A stretch of DNA of 64,000 nt from Solimonas soli DSM 21787 (GTDB lineage Bacteria; Pseudomonadota; Gammaproteobacteria; Nevskiales; Nevskiaceae): contig NZ_AXDW01000004.1 of NCBI RefSeq assembly GCF_000474945.1, positions 186,001 to 250,000 on the forward strand, given 5' to 3'. Shown piece by piece: positions 30,170-43,930 of this stretch. The notes beneath the pieces are model-generated. The model did not search any database, was not told the DNA's origin, and was given only the letters and a program-made list of their open reading frames with translations. The translations under genes were made by a program, and so were the position numbers. Positions within the stretch are counted from its first letter, which is position 1; the number at the start of each line of letters is the position of its first letter.

Positions 30170-32391
30170 TCACCCCTCATGCCGCAACCACACCACCGCC
30201 AGCGGCGGAATGGTCAGCGTCAGCGCGTGCGGCTGGCCGTGCATCGGTGTCGGCGTGGTCTCCAGCGCGCCGGCGTTGCCGGTGTTGCTGCCGCCGTAGA
30301 ACGCCGAATCCGTGTTGAGCAGCACCTGCCAGCGGCCCGGGCAGGGGCAGCCGACCTGGTAACCGTGGCGCGGCACCGGCGTGAAGTTGCAGACGGCGAG
30401 CACCGGCCGCGCGTCGCCGTGGCCCCAGCGCACCCAGGCGTAGACGCTGTTCGCCGCGTCGTCGCCGATCAGCCACTGGAAGCCGTAGCTCTCGCAGTCG
30501 GCGGCGTGCAGCGCGGGTTCCTGCGCGTAGAGGCGGTTGAGGTCGCGGATCAGCTGCTGGATGCCGGCATGCCGCGGATCGGCGAGCGCCGGCCAGTCGA
30601 GCTGCGCATCGTGGTTCCATTCGCGCTCCTGCGCGAGTTCGCCGCCCATGAACAGCAGTTTCTTGCCCGGGTGCGCCCACATGAAGGCGAAGTAGGCGCG
30701 CAGGTTGGCGAAGCGCTGCCAGCCGTCGCCCGGCATCTTGCCGATCAGCGAGCCCTTGCCGTGCACGACTTCGTCGTGCGACAGCGGCAGCACGAAGTTC
30801 TCGGAGAAGGCGTAGACCAGGCCGAAGGTCAGCTCGTGGTGGTGATGGCGGCGATGGATCGGGTCGCGGCGCACGTATTCCAGCGTGTCGTGCATCCAGC
30901 CCATGTTCCACTTGTAGTTGAAGCCGAGGCCGCCTTCGGCGACCGGCCGCGACACGCCCGGCCAGGCGGTCGATTCCTCGGCGACGGTGATCGCGCCCGG
31001 GCAGCGCTGGCGCACGGTTTCGTTGAGCTCGCGCAGGAACTCGACGTTCTCCAGGTTCTCGCGGCCGCCGTAGCGGTTGGGGATCCATTCGCCGGCCTTG
31101 CGCGAGTAGTCGCGGTACAGCATCGACGCCACGGCGTCGACGCGCAGGCCGTCGATGTGATAGTGCTCGAGCCAGTGCAGCGCGCTGGCGAGCACGAAGC
31201 CGTGCACCTCGCGGCGGCCGAGGTTGTAGATCAGCGTGTTCCAGTCCTGGTGGAAGCCTTCGCGCGGGTCCTCGTGCTCGTAGAGCGCGGTGCCGTCGAA
31301 GCGCGCGAGGCCGTGCGCGTCGGTCGGAAAGTGCGCCGGCACCCAGTCGAGCAGCACGCCGATGCCGGCCTGGTGCGCGCGGTCGACGAAGCGGCGCAGG
31401 CCGTCGGGCTCGCCGAGCGGCGCATGCGGCGCGTACAGGCCCAGCGGCTGATAGCCCCAGGAGCCGCCGAAGGGGTGCGCCATCACCGGCAGCAGCTCGA
31501 TGTGCGTGAAGCCGAGATCGGCCACGTAGGGAATCAGCTGCTCGGCGAGCTCGTCCCAGGACAGCGACGGATGGCCGGGATCCCAGCGCCGTCGCCAGGA
31601 ACCGGCGTGCACCTCGTAGACCGCCATCGGCGCGTGGACCGACTGACGCTGCGCGCGCGCCGCCATCCAGGCCTGGTCGTGCCATTCGTAGCGATCCGGA
31701 GCGGCGACGATCGACGCCGTCTGCGGCGGCGCCTCGCATTGCCGGGCGAGCGGATCGGCCTTCAGCGGCAGCAGGCCGTGCGCGCCGAGGATTTCGTACT
31801 TGTAGCGCGTGCCGGCCGGCAGGCGCGGCACGAACAGCTCCCAGATGCCGGACGGCTTGCGCAGGCGCATCGGATGCCGGCGGCCGTCCCAGCCGTTGAA
31901 GTCGCCGACCACCGACACGCGCCGCGCATTCGGCGCCCACACCGCGAAGCGCACGCCGTCGACGCCGTCGATCGTCATCATCTGCGCGCCGAGGCAGCGG
32001 CCGAGTTCCTGGTGCCGGCCTTCGCCGATCAGATACAGATCGAGGTCGCCGAGCAGCAGGCCGAAGGCGTAGGGATCCTCGGTCTCCTGCGTGGCGCCGC
32101 CGGGCCAGCGGATGCGCAGGCGGTAGGCCGCCGGGCGCGCGAGCCGGCCGGCGAACAGCCCGCTGTCGCGCAGCGGTTCGAGCGTGGCGAGCACGGCTTC
32201 GCCGTCGCGTTCGACCAGTTCGACGCGCTCGGCGCTGGGCAGGAAGGCCCGCACCACGACGCCGCCGTCAGGCGTGCCGTGCGGGCCGAGCCAGGCAAAG
32301 GGATCGTGGCAGCTGCCGCGCACGAGCGCGTCGAGCACGGCGGCGGGCGGTTCGAGCGGACTCGCGTCGGTGTGTTGCATCCGGGTCTTGA

Positions 32392-32395
<4 letters not shown>
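30170..32395 (-). CDS. glgB: 1,4-alpha-glucan branching enzyme
   Basis: This 741-residue GH13 enzyme makes alpha-1,6 branches and serves both glycogen routes encoded here. It has a long N-terminal part with two CBM48-type domains ([12 protein letters not shown] and [24 protein letters not shown]). The barrel regions are [37 protein letters not shown] and [14 protein letters not shown]. The length matches E. coli GlgB (728). The ATG overlaps the treS-mak stop (ATGA), so it is probably coupled to the enzyme making its maltose-1-phosphate-derived substrate. Confidence 0.96.
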
Positions 32396-35796
<3,401 letters not shown>

Positions 35797-35797
35797 G

Positions 35798-37819
35798 TCA
35801 GAGCGCGGGACGGATGCGGAAGATGGCGAACGGCAGGCCGCCGTGCGGATCGAACCACCAGTGCTGCGTCTTGCCCTGCCAGACGAAGCGCCCGCCGCCC
35901 ATCAGCTCCTCGACCTCGACGCGGCCGTCGTCGGGCAGGCCGAACTCCCAGAGCGGTACCTCGAAATGCACGCTCTGGCCGTGGTGCGGATCGAGGCTGA
36001 CCAGGGCGAGCACGAAGTTGGACTTGTCCGGCGTGTGCTTGCCGTACCACAGCACCTGATCGTTCCAGGCGCTGTAGAACTTCAGGTTCAGATGCGTGTG
36101 CAGCGCCGGATTGTCGCGGCGGATGTGATTGAGCCGCGAAATCTCGGCGACGATGTTGCCGGGCGCGTGCCAGTCGCGCGGCCGGATTTCGTACTTCTCG
36201 GAGTCGAGGTACTCCTCCTTGCCCGGCAGCGCCGCGCCTTCGCAAAGCTCGAAGCCGCTGTACAGGCCCCACAGGCCGGACAGCGTGCCGGCGAGCGCGG
36301 CGCGGATCAGGAAGCCGGCGCGGCCCGAGGTCTGCAGGAAGTAGGGGTTGATGTCAGGCGTGTTGACGAAGAAATGCGGCCGGAAGAAATCGCGTGCCGG
36401 CCCCTGCGTCAGCTCGACGAGGTAGTCGGTCAGCTCCTGCTTGCCGTGCCGCCAGGTGAAATAGGTGTAGCTCTGCGTGAAGCCGATCTTGCCGAGGCGG
36501 TACATCATCGCCGGTCGCGTGAAGGCCTCCGACAGGAAGATCGCGTCGGCATGGCGCGAGCGGATGTCGGCGATCAGCCATTGCCAGAACGGCAGCGGCT
36601 TGGTGTGCGGATTGTCGACGCGGAACATCTTCACGCCTTCGCCGATCCAGTATTCGATGACGTCGCGCAGCGCGAGCCACAGCGCCGGCCGCGCGCCGTC
36701 GGCGTAGAAGTCGACGTTGACGATGTCCTCGTATTTCTTCGGCGGATTCTCGGCATAGCGGATCGAGCCGTCCGGCCGCCACGAGAACCACTCCGGATGC
36801 TCTTTCAGCCAGGGATGGTCGGGCGAGCACTGGACGGCGAAGTCGAGCGCCAGCTCGATGCCGTAGTCGGCCGCCGCGACGCGCAGGCGGCGAAAGGCCT
36901 CGATGCCGCCGAGCTGCGGATGCACGGCGTCGTGGCCGCCGCGCTCGCTGCCGATCGCGTAGGGCGAACCGGGATCGCTGAAGCTGGCGTACAGGCTGTT
37001 GTTGCGGCCCTTGCGGTGCGTGTGGCCGATCGGATGGATCGGCGGGAAGTACAGCACGTCGAAGCCCATCGCATGGATCGCCGGCAGGCGGGCGATGACA
37101 TCGTCGAAGGTGCCGTGCCGCGGCGCCCCGAAGTCCGGCGCGCGCACCTGCGAGCGCGGAAAGAGTTCGTACCAGGATGCGAAGCCGGCCTGCAGGCGTT
37201 CGACGTCGATCGCCAGCGGCGGCTCGCTGCGCACCAGGAAGCGTTGCTCGTCGGCCGTCGCCATCGCCGCCGCGCAGGCGTCGCTCAGCAGCAGCTCGCG
37301 CGCGCCGGCATCGTCGCTCTGCGCCAGCAGCTCGGCGAAGCGCTGCACCGTCGACGTCGGCGCGCGGCGCGCGGCGGCGGTCACCAGGCGCCGGCCTTCC
37401 TCGATTTCGAGCGTGGTGGCGACGCCGGCGCGGTGCTTCTTCGCCAGCTCGCTGCGGTAGCTGGCCCAGGTGTCGAGCCAGGCCTCGACGACGTAGCGGT
37501 GCAGGCCGGTGCGCTGCGGCACGAAGCGGCCGCTCCAGCGGTCGTTGCCGACCGGCCGCAGCGGCGCTGCCTGCCACTCGCGCTCGCCGACACGCTGCCA
37601 CAGCACGCGCGCCGCGAGCTGGTCGTGTCCGTCGATGAAGATGTCGGCGCCGAGTTCGACCGGCTGGCCGACCACCGCCTTGGCCGCGAAGCGGCCGCCG
37701 TCGACCGCCGGCGCGATACGCTCGATCGCGATGCGCGGCGCCGCCATGGCCGAGGCGACATCCGCGAGCGGGTTCAGCTGGGTCTTGGCTGAGGGTTGCG
37801 ACATGACGGATCGTGACAT
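35798..37819 (-). CDS. glgE: Maltose-1-phosphate maltosyltransferase GlgE
   Basis: This GH13_3 enzyme adds maltosyl units from alpha-maltose-1-phosphate to alpha-1,4-glucan. The family N-terminal domain (PRIAIERIAPAVDGGRFAAK) is followed by catalytic regions VKMFRVDNPHTKP (nucleophile Asp), AIFLSEAFTRPAMM (acid/base Glu) and FFVNTPDINPYFLQ. YFPPIHPIGHTHRKGRNN is diagnostic. The protein is about 670 residues. The exact start is uncertain: ATGs at 37819 and 37804 and a GTG at 37840 are all in frame, without a clear ribosome-binding site. It is followed after one base by treS-mak. Confidence 0.94.
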   Translation of the reverse strand: MSRSVMSQPSAKTQLNPLADVASAMAAPRIAIERIAPAVDGGRFAAKAVVGQPVELGADIFIDGHDQLAARVLWQRVGEREWQAAPLRPVGNDRWSGRFVPQRTGLHRYVVEAWLDTWASYRSELAKKHRAGVATTLEIEEGRRLVTAAARRAPTSTVQRFAELLAQSDDAGARELLLSDACAAAMATADEQRFLVRSEPPLAIDVERLQAGFASWYELFPRSQVRAPDFGAPRHGTFDDVIARLPAIHAMGFDVLYFPPIHPIGHTHRKGRNNSLYASFSDPGSPYAIGSERGGHDAVHPQLGGIEAFRRLRVAAADYGIELALDFAVQCSPDHPWLKEHPEWFSWRPDGSIRYAENPPKKYEDIVNVDFYADGARPALWLALRDVIEYWIGEGVKMFRVDNPHTKPLPFWQWLIADIRSRHADAIFLSEAFTRPAMMYRLGKIGFTQSYTYFTWRHGKQELTDYLVELTQGPARDFFRPHFFVNTPDINPYFLQTSGRAGFLIRAALAGTLSGLWGLYSGFELCEGAALPGKEEYLDSEKYEIRPRDWHAPGNIVAEISRLNHIRRDNPALHTHLNLKFYSAWNDQVLWYGKHTPDKSNFVLALVSLDPHHGQSVHFEVPLWEFGLPDDGRVEVEELMGGGRFVWQGKTQHWWFDPHGGLPFAIFRIRPAL

Positions 37820-37916
37820 GGCGGTGCGAGGGCGGACCACCTGCTGTGGCGATCCGACGCAGTCTCACCGCCCGTGGATGACTCGCTCATGAATGCGCGC
37901 ATGGCGGCAAGAGGCC

Positions 37917-39173
37917 CTAGCTCTCCAGCATCTCGCGCGTCACCAGCGTCACGCCGCCTTCGCTGACGTGGAACAGGCGCCGATCGCGCTCGCGATCGAC
38001 GCCGATCGTCGTGCCGTCCGGCAGCACGCAGCCTTCGTCGATGATGGCGCGATGCACGCGGCAGTTGCGGCCGATGCGCACGTCCGGCAGCACCACGCTT
38101 TCCTCGACGCTGCTGCCGCTGTCGATGCGCACCTTCGAGAACAGCACGCTGCGGCTGACCTGCGCGCCGGAGACGATGCAGCCGCCGCTGACCAGCGAAT
38201 CGACCGCGCAGCCGCGGCGCGCGTCATCGTTGAACACGAACTTGGCCGGCGGCAGCTGCGGCGTGTGCGTCCAGATCGGCCATTCCTCGTCGTAGAGATT
38301 CAGCTCGGGCGTGACCTCGGTCAGCTCGATGTTGGCCTGCCAGTACGCGTCGACGGTGCCGACGTCGCGCCAGTAGCCCTGCTTGCCGCTGTCGTAGAGA
38401 TCGGTGAATTCGTAGGCGTAGACCACGCCCTCCTTGATCGCCGAGGGCACGACGTCCTTGCCGAAATCGTGGCTCGACTCGGCGATGCCGGCGTCGCGCA
38501 TCAGCCAGCGCAGCAGGAAGTGCGCGTCGAACACGTAGATGCCCATGCTGGCCAGCGCGCGGTCCGGCTTGCCCGGCATGCTGCGCGGCTGCTTCGGTTT
38601 CTCCTCGAAGCGCACGACGCGCGTGTTCTCGTCGACTTCCATCACGCCGAACGAGCTGGCCTCCCCGACCGGCACCTCGATGCAGCCGACGGTGAGCATG
38701 GCGCCGCTGCGCGCGTGGTGGGCGAGCATGCGCCCGTAGTCCATCTTGTAGACGTGGTCGCCGGCGAGGATCAGTACGTGCGCCGGCTGATGTTCCTTGA
38801 TGAAATCGAGGTTCTGGTAGACGGCGTCGGCGGTGCCGGCGTACCAGGAGGCGATCTCGCCGCGCTGCTCGGCGGGCAGGAGCTCGACGAACTCGCCGAA
38901 CTGCCCGCGCAGGAAGCTCCAGCCGAGCTGCAGCGGGCGCAGCAGCGAGTTGCTCTTGTACTGCGTCAGCACGCCGATGCGGCGGATGCCGCTGTTGATG
39001 CAGTTCGACAGCGTGAAGTCGATGATGCGGAACTTGCCGCCGAAGGGCACGGCCGGCTTGGCGCGCTGCGTGGTCAGCTGCATCAGGCGCGTGCCGCGGC
39101 CGCCGGCCATCACCAGCGCCACGGTGTCGCGCGTCAGGCGGCTGACGAAGCGCGTCTCGGAACTGTCCCTCAT
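37917..39173 (-). CDS. glgC: Glucose-1-phosphate adenylyltransferase
   Basis: This 418-residue enzyme makes ADP-glucose for GlgA. The nucleotidyltransferase signature [16 protein letters not shown] is followed by [27 protein letters not shown] and [11 protein letters not shown] left-handed beta-helix domain forms the C-terminus ([18 protein letters not shown]). I start at the ATG preceded by GAGG ten bases upstream, which gives the usual GlgC length; an open extension to 39290 is probably leader. It is divergent from glgA across a 215-bp gap that should hold control sites for both. Confidence 0.94.
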   Translation of the reverse strand: MRDSSETRFVSRLTRDTVALVMAGGRGTRLMQLTTQRAKPAVPFGGKFRIIDFTLSNCINSGIRRIGVLTQYKSNSLLRPLQLGWSFLRGQFGEFVELLPAEQRGEIASWYAGTADAVYQNLDFIKEHQPAHVLILAGDHVYKMDYGRMLAHHARSGAMLTVGCIEVPVGEASSFGVMEVDENTRVVRFEEKPKQPRSMPGKPDRALASMGIYVFDAHFLLRWLMRDAGIAESSHDFGKDVVPSAIKEGVVYAYEFTDLYDSGKQGYWRDVGTVDAYWQANIELTEVTPELNLYDEEWPIWTHTPQLPPAKFVFNDDARRGCAVDSLVSGGCIVSGAQVSRSVLFSKVRIDSGSSVEESVVLPDVRIGRNCRVHRAIIDEGCVLPDGTTIGVDRERDRRLFHVSEGGVTLVTREMLES

Positions 39174-39388
39174 GCGGCCATCCTCGGCAGGGCCCTGCGC
39201 GATGCGTCCGATCTCGACGCCTTGCCGGGCGTCGCCGGTCAGAAAGATATCGGTGTTCCCTATGGTCACGGTTTTCCCTCGAAGCTGCACGAAGCCGTTC
39301 CACGGTGCGGCCGGACAACGCCGCCGCGCCTCTAAACTATCGATGCGGTCCCGCGGTCACAAACCCCAAGCACGAACCGAACCAGCGC

Positions 39389-40837
<1,449 letters not shown>

Positions 40838-40880
40838 AACCTGTTTTCCGTCATTCCCGCGACCGTTCTTGACGTTCCAT

Positions 40881-40948
40881 GGGTCGCGTCCATGAGGCGC
40901 TCCTACTGAAACCGCGGTCTCCGTAGGAGCGGCCCATGGCCGCGATCG
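40881..40948. repeat. GTAG-headed REP doublet (REPIN-like)
   Basis: Two 26-bp imperfect palindromes face each other around a 16-bp spacer. The left one (40881-40906) ends CGCTCCTAC and the right one (40923-40948) begins GTAGGAGCGG. Each has a CATGG or CATGA core. The right unit plus two flanking bases recurs exactly, inverted, at 42053-42080 after the next gene. The GTAG head and paired layout match REPINs such as the SMAG repeats of Stenotrophomonas. Just upstream, GTCATTCCCGCG at about 40850 looks like a fragment of a different repeat. Confidence 0.82.
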
Positions 40949-41064
40949 ACAGCGCCTGCGGCAGCCGAACGTTTTCCTGGCCGCCGCCAAGGCGACGCTC
41001 GCAGCGCGCGCGAGCCTTCGGCGCTACGATGCGCCGCATCCCTCGTCGAACGGAGCCTTTCGCG

Positions 41065-42045
41065 ATGCGAGCCCACGCCATCCGCGTCCACCAGCACGGC
41101 GGTCCCGAGCAGCTGAGCTGGGACGAGATCGAGGTCGCCGATCCGCAGGCCGGCGAGGTGCTGATCCGGCACGAGGCGATCGGCCTCAACTACATCGACA
41201 CCTATCACCGCAGCGGCCTGTACGCGGTGCCGCTGCCGGCCGTGCTCGGCAGCGAAGGCGCCGGCACCGTGGCGGCGATCGGCCCCGGCGTCAGCGGGCT
41301 CGCGGTCGGCGATCGCGTCGCCTACGGCGGCAACGGCCCGCTCGGCGCCTATGCCGAGTACCGCACGTTCCCGGCCGACAAGCTGGTGCGCGTGCCGGCC
41401 TCGATCGAGCTGCGCACGGCGGCGGCGATGATGCTGCAGGGCATGACCGTCGAATACCTGATCCGCCGTCTGTTCCCGGTGCAGCGCGGCCAGACCGTGC
41501 TGCTGCACGCGGCCGCCGGCGGCGTCGGCCAGATCGCCGTGCAGTGGCTCAAGCACATCGGCGCGACCGTGATCGGTACCGTCGGCAGCGAGGACAAGGC
41601 GGCGATCGCCAGGATGCTCGGCTGCGACCACGTCGTCAATTACCGCAAGGAAGACGTCGCCGCGACCGTGCGCGCGCTGACGCACGGACGCGGCGTGCCG
41701 GTGGTCTACGACGGCGTCGGCCGCGACACCTTCAACGCCTCGCTCGACAGCCTCGCGCCGCGCGGCCTGTTCGTCAGCTTCGGCAACGCCAGCGGCGCCG
41801 TCGCGCCGTTCGCCCCGGCGCTGCTGGCGGCGAAGGGCTCGCTGTTCATGACGCGACCGCGGCTCGCCGATTACATCGCCACGCGCGACGAGCTGGAGAG
41901 CAGCGCGCACGCGCTGTTCGAGGTCGTGCGCGGCGGCGCGGTGAAGATCAGCGTGAATCACAGCTACGCACTGCGCGACGCCGCGCAGGCGCATCGCGAT
42001 CTCGAAGCGCGCAGGACGACGGGGTCGGTCGTGCTCTTGCCGTAG
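41065..42045 (+). CDS. NADPH:quinone oxidoreductase, zinc-free MDR family
   Basis: This 326-residue protein is a medium-chain reductase like E. coli QorA. It has GEVLIRHEAIGLNYIDTYHRSGLY at the substrate side, GSEGAGTV, and the NADPH motif AAAGGVGQIAVQ. The structural and catalytic zinc ligands of alcohol dehydrogenases are absent, as expected. It probably reduces quinones with NADPH. I start at the ATG giving MRAHAIRVHQHGG, with CGGAG eleven bases upstream. The gene stands alone between two inverted copies of a REP element. A role in one- or two-electron quinone detoxification is inference. Confidence 0.92.
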   Translation: MRAHAIRVHQHGGPEQLSWDEIEVADPQAGEVLIRHEAIGLNYIDTYHRSGLYAVPLPAVLGSEGAGTVAAIGPGVSGLAVGDRVAYGGNGPLGAYAEYRTFPADKLVRVPASIELRTAAAMMLQGMTVEYLIRRLFPVQRGQTVLLHAAAGGVGQIAVQWLKHIGATVIGTVGSEDKAAIARMLGCDHVVNYRKEDVAATVRALTHGRGVPVVYDGVGRDTFNASLDSLAPRGLFVSFGNASGAVAPFAPALLAAKGSLFMTRPRLADYIATRDELESSAHALFEVVRGGAVKISVNHSYALRDAAQAHRDLEARRTTGSVVLLP

Positions 42046-42052
42046 GCGCGGC

Positions 42053-42136
42053 CGATCGCGGCCATGGGCCGCTCCTACGGGAACCGTGGCCCAATGGGCG
42101 TGAAGGACTGCGGTTCCCCCATGGACGCGATCATCG
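42053..42136. repeat. Second GTAG-type REP, inverted, with a degenerate partner
   Basis: The first 28 bp (42053-42080) are the exact reverse complement of 40921-40948. A spacer with GAACCGTGGCCC follows, then a decayed second half (42118-42136) that keeps CATGGACGCGATC but has lost the GTAG head. It lies 8 bp after the quinone reductase stop and ends at the stop of the minus-strand PhoX-like gene, so it sits between two convergent genes. Confidence 0.78.
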
Positions 42137-42141
42137 GAATG

Positions 42142-43434
42142 TCAGCGCCCGAACCACGGTCCGCTGACGCAGTACGTGACGCCCGCCGAGCCGGTCGCGG
42201 CGTCGGCGCCGGGACCGCGCTGCGAGCTGAAATAGAAATGCCGGCCGTCCGGCGAGAACGCCGGGCCGGTCACCTCGGAGCCCTGCTGGCCGGACAGTTC
42301 GATCAGCGGAAAGATCGCGCCGTCCGGCGTGATCGCCACGGCCTGCTGGTTCGCCTCGCTCTTGTCCTCGACGACGACCAGATCGCCGCCCGGCGTGACG
42401 AGGATGTTGTCGACCGAGTCGAGCACCGGCGCGGCGTAGAGGCTGTCGTCGTAGACGCAGGCGAGGGTGCCGGCCGCGGTGTCGTGCGCCCAGATCTTGC
42501 GGTCGCCCTTGGTCGTGAAATAGATCAGGCCCTCGTGATGCCAGATGCCTTCGCCGCCGTCGAAGGCCGTGCTCTCCGGCACCTGCTCGCGCGTCGGCTT
42601 GCCGATCAGCACGCCGCCGAGCACCGGGTTCGGATCCGGCACGTCGAGCCATTCGACTTTCGTCGCCGGCAGCAGGCCATCGGCGGCAACCGTGGCGGGA
42701 TCGGCGAGCACGCGCATCACCTGCAGCGTGCCGCGCGCGAGGTCCGGCTTGCCGCCGACATTCGGCGTGTCCGGCACGAAGCGGTAGAAGCGGCCGTCCG
42801 GCTTGTCCTCGGTCTCGTAGACGATGTTCGTGCGCGGATCGACGGCGACCGCCTCGTGCGCGAAGGTGCCGAGGGCGCGCAGCGGCGTCGGGCTGGCGAC
42901 GCCCCAGGGATCGCATTCCCAGACGATGCCGAGGTCGTATTCCTCGCCGGACATCCAGGTCTTCCACGGCGTCGCGCCGCCGCTGCAATTGATGCGCGTC
43001 AGCGCGCCGGGCAGCACGTTGTAGGCGTCGACGATCGCGCCGCCGGCGTCGAAGCGGATCGCGTCGACGCCGCCGGGCAGGAACTCGCGGTTGGACACGT
43101 AGATCCAGCCGCCATCGTCGGTCGCGAACGTGGCGCCGCCGTCGGGGTCGCTGTGCCAGCGCAGGGCAGTGCCTTCGATCGTTTCGCCGGCGCGCGCGAT
43201 CACGCGCGCGCTGAAGCCGCGCGGAATGCGGATGCCGATGTCGAGCGGCTCGCCGAGGGCGCCGACCTTGGCCAGGCGCGCGCCATCGCCGGCACCGTTG
43301 CCGTCGCCACCGCCACCGCAGGCGGCGAGCGCGCGCGCCAGTGCGACATAGGCCGCGGCCTGGGCGCCGCGCTTGAGGAAGCCGCGGCGCGAGAGGCCGC
43401 CGCGCACGCGCCTCGCCGAAGGAAGGATGATCAT
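42142..43434 (-). CDS. PhoX/DUF839 family Tat-exported protein
   Basis: This 430-residue protein has a twin-arginine signal (SRRGFLKRGAQAAAYVALARA) ending in a possible lipobox (ALAAC) and a glycine-rich linker. The rest is a beta-propeller of the PhoX/DUF839 type, with GGWIYVSNREFLPGGVDAI, CSGGATPWKTWMSGEEY, EAVAVDPRTNIVYETEDKPDGRFYRFVP and WHHEGLIYFTTKGD. PhoX is a calcium-iron alkaline phosphatase, but many DUF839 proteins are uncharacterised, so phosphatase activity is only likely. GAGG lies six bases before the chosen ATG. A DUF2834 gene diverges 86 bp away. Confidence 0.85.
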   Translation of the reverse strand: MIILPSARRVRGGLSRRGFLKRGAQAAAYVALARALAACGGGGDGNGAGDGARLAKVGALGEPLDIGIRIPRGFSARVIARAGETIEGTALRWHSDPDGGATFATDDGGWIYVSNREFLPGGVDAIRFDAGGAIVDAYNVLPGALTRINCSGGATPWKTWMSGEEYDLGIVWECDPWGVASPTPLRALGTFAHEAVAVDPRTNIVYETEDKPDGRFYRFVPDTPNVGGKPDLARGTLQVMRVLADPATVAADGLLPATKVEWLDVPDPNPVLGGVLIGKPTREQVPESTAFDGGEGIWHHEGLIYFTTKGDRKIWAHDTAAGTLACVYDDSLYAAPVLDSVDNILVTPGGDLVVVEDKSEANQQAVAITPDGAIFPLIELSGQQGSEVTGPAFSPDGRHFYFSSQRGPGADAATGSAGVTYCVSGPWFGR

Positions 43435-43520
43435 CGTGAGCCTCGCCGGGAAAAGTGCGAGCCTAGCCGGCGCGCATGAAGCCTTCGTGATGAAGATCAG
43501 CGGCTTGCGCTGCATTTCTG

Positions 43521-43925
43521 ATGCCGGACCGTCGCCCTGCTGGCGGCCTCGTCAGACGCGCGCGTCGGCTTTTCCCACGGGAAGCGGCACACAGGGGTTC
43601 TTCACTCTTCCGCGCCTTGCTGATCGTGCTCGGCGCCGGTTTCGCGCTCGCCTTCGCGGCGCTGCGCGGGCCGCCGCTGCTGCGCGATCCCGACCTCGTC
43701 GGCGCGGCGCTGGCCGGCTTCGTCAATCCGTTTTCGTCGGGCTACGCGCTCGATGCGATCTTCTGCTGGTGCGTGCTGACGGTGTGGGTCATTTACGAGG
43801 CGAAGGCCAAACGCATCCGCCACGGCTGGATCGCGCCCGTGCTCGGCATCGTGCCGGGCGTGGCGACCGGCTTCGCCGTCTGCCTCCTGCTGCGCCGGCG
43901 GCAGGAGGCGGACGGCAAGGCGTAG
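43521..43925 (+). CDS. DUF2834 family membrane protein
   Basis: This protein of up to 134 residues has three hydrophobic segments: ALLIVLGAGFALAFAAL, LDAIFCWCVLTVWVIY and VLGIVPGVATGFAVCLLL. FVNPFSSGYALDAIF and YEAKAKRIRHGWIAPVLGI match DUF2834, a small integral membrane family of unknown role. The arginine-rich first 30 residues are unlike the family, so translation may start later, near the first membrane segment; no good ribosome-binding site settles it. It converges with the PepSY gene (5 bp between stops). Confidence 0.72.
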   Translation: MPDRRPAGGLVRRARRLFPREAAHRGSSLFRALLIVLGAGFALAFAALRGPPLLRDPDLVGAALAGFVNPFSSGYALDAIFCWCVLTVWVIYEAKAKRIRHGWIAPVLGIVPGVATGFAVCLLLRRRQEADGKA

Positions 43926-43930
43926 GCGCG

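Noticed and set aside
39174-39290. A 39-residue N-terminal extension of GlgC
   Set aside because: The family starts near the chosen ATG, which has a GAGG site. The extension is not GlgC-like and lies in the divergent promoter region.
40838-42141. Possible transposon carrying the quinone reductase gene
   Set aside because: The inverted repeats are short REP-type units. There is no transposase and no target duplication that I can see.
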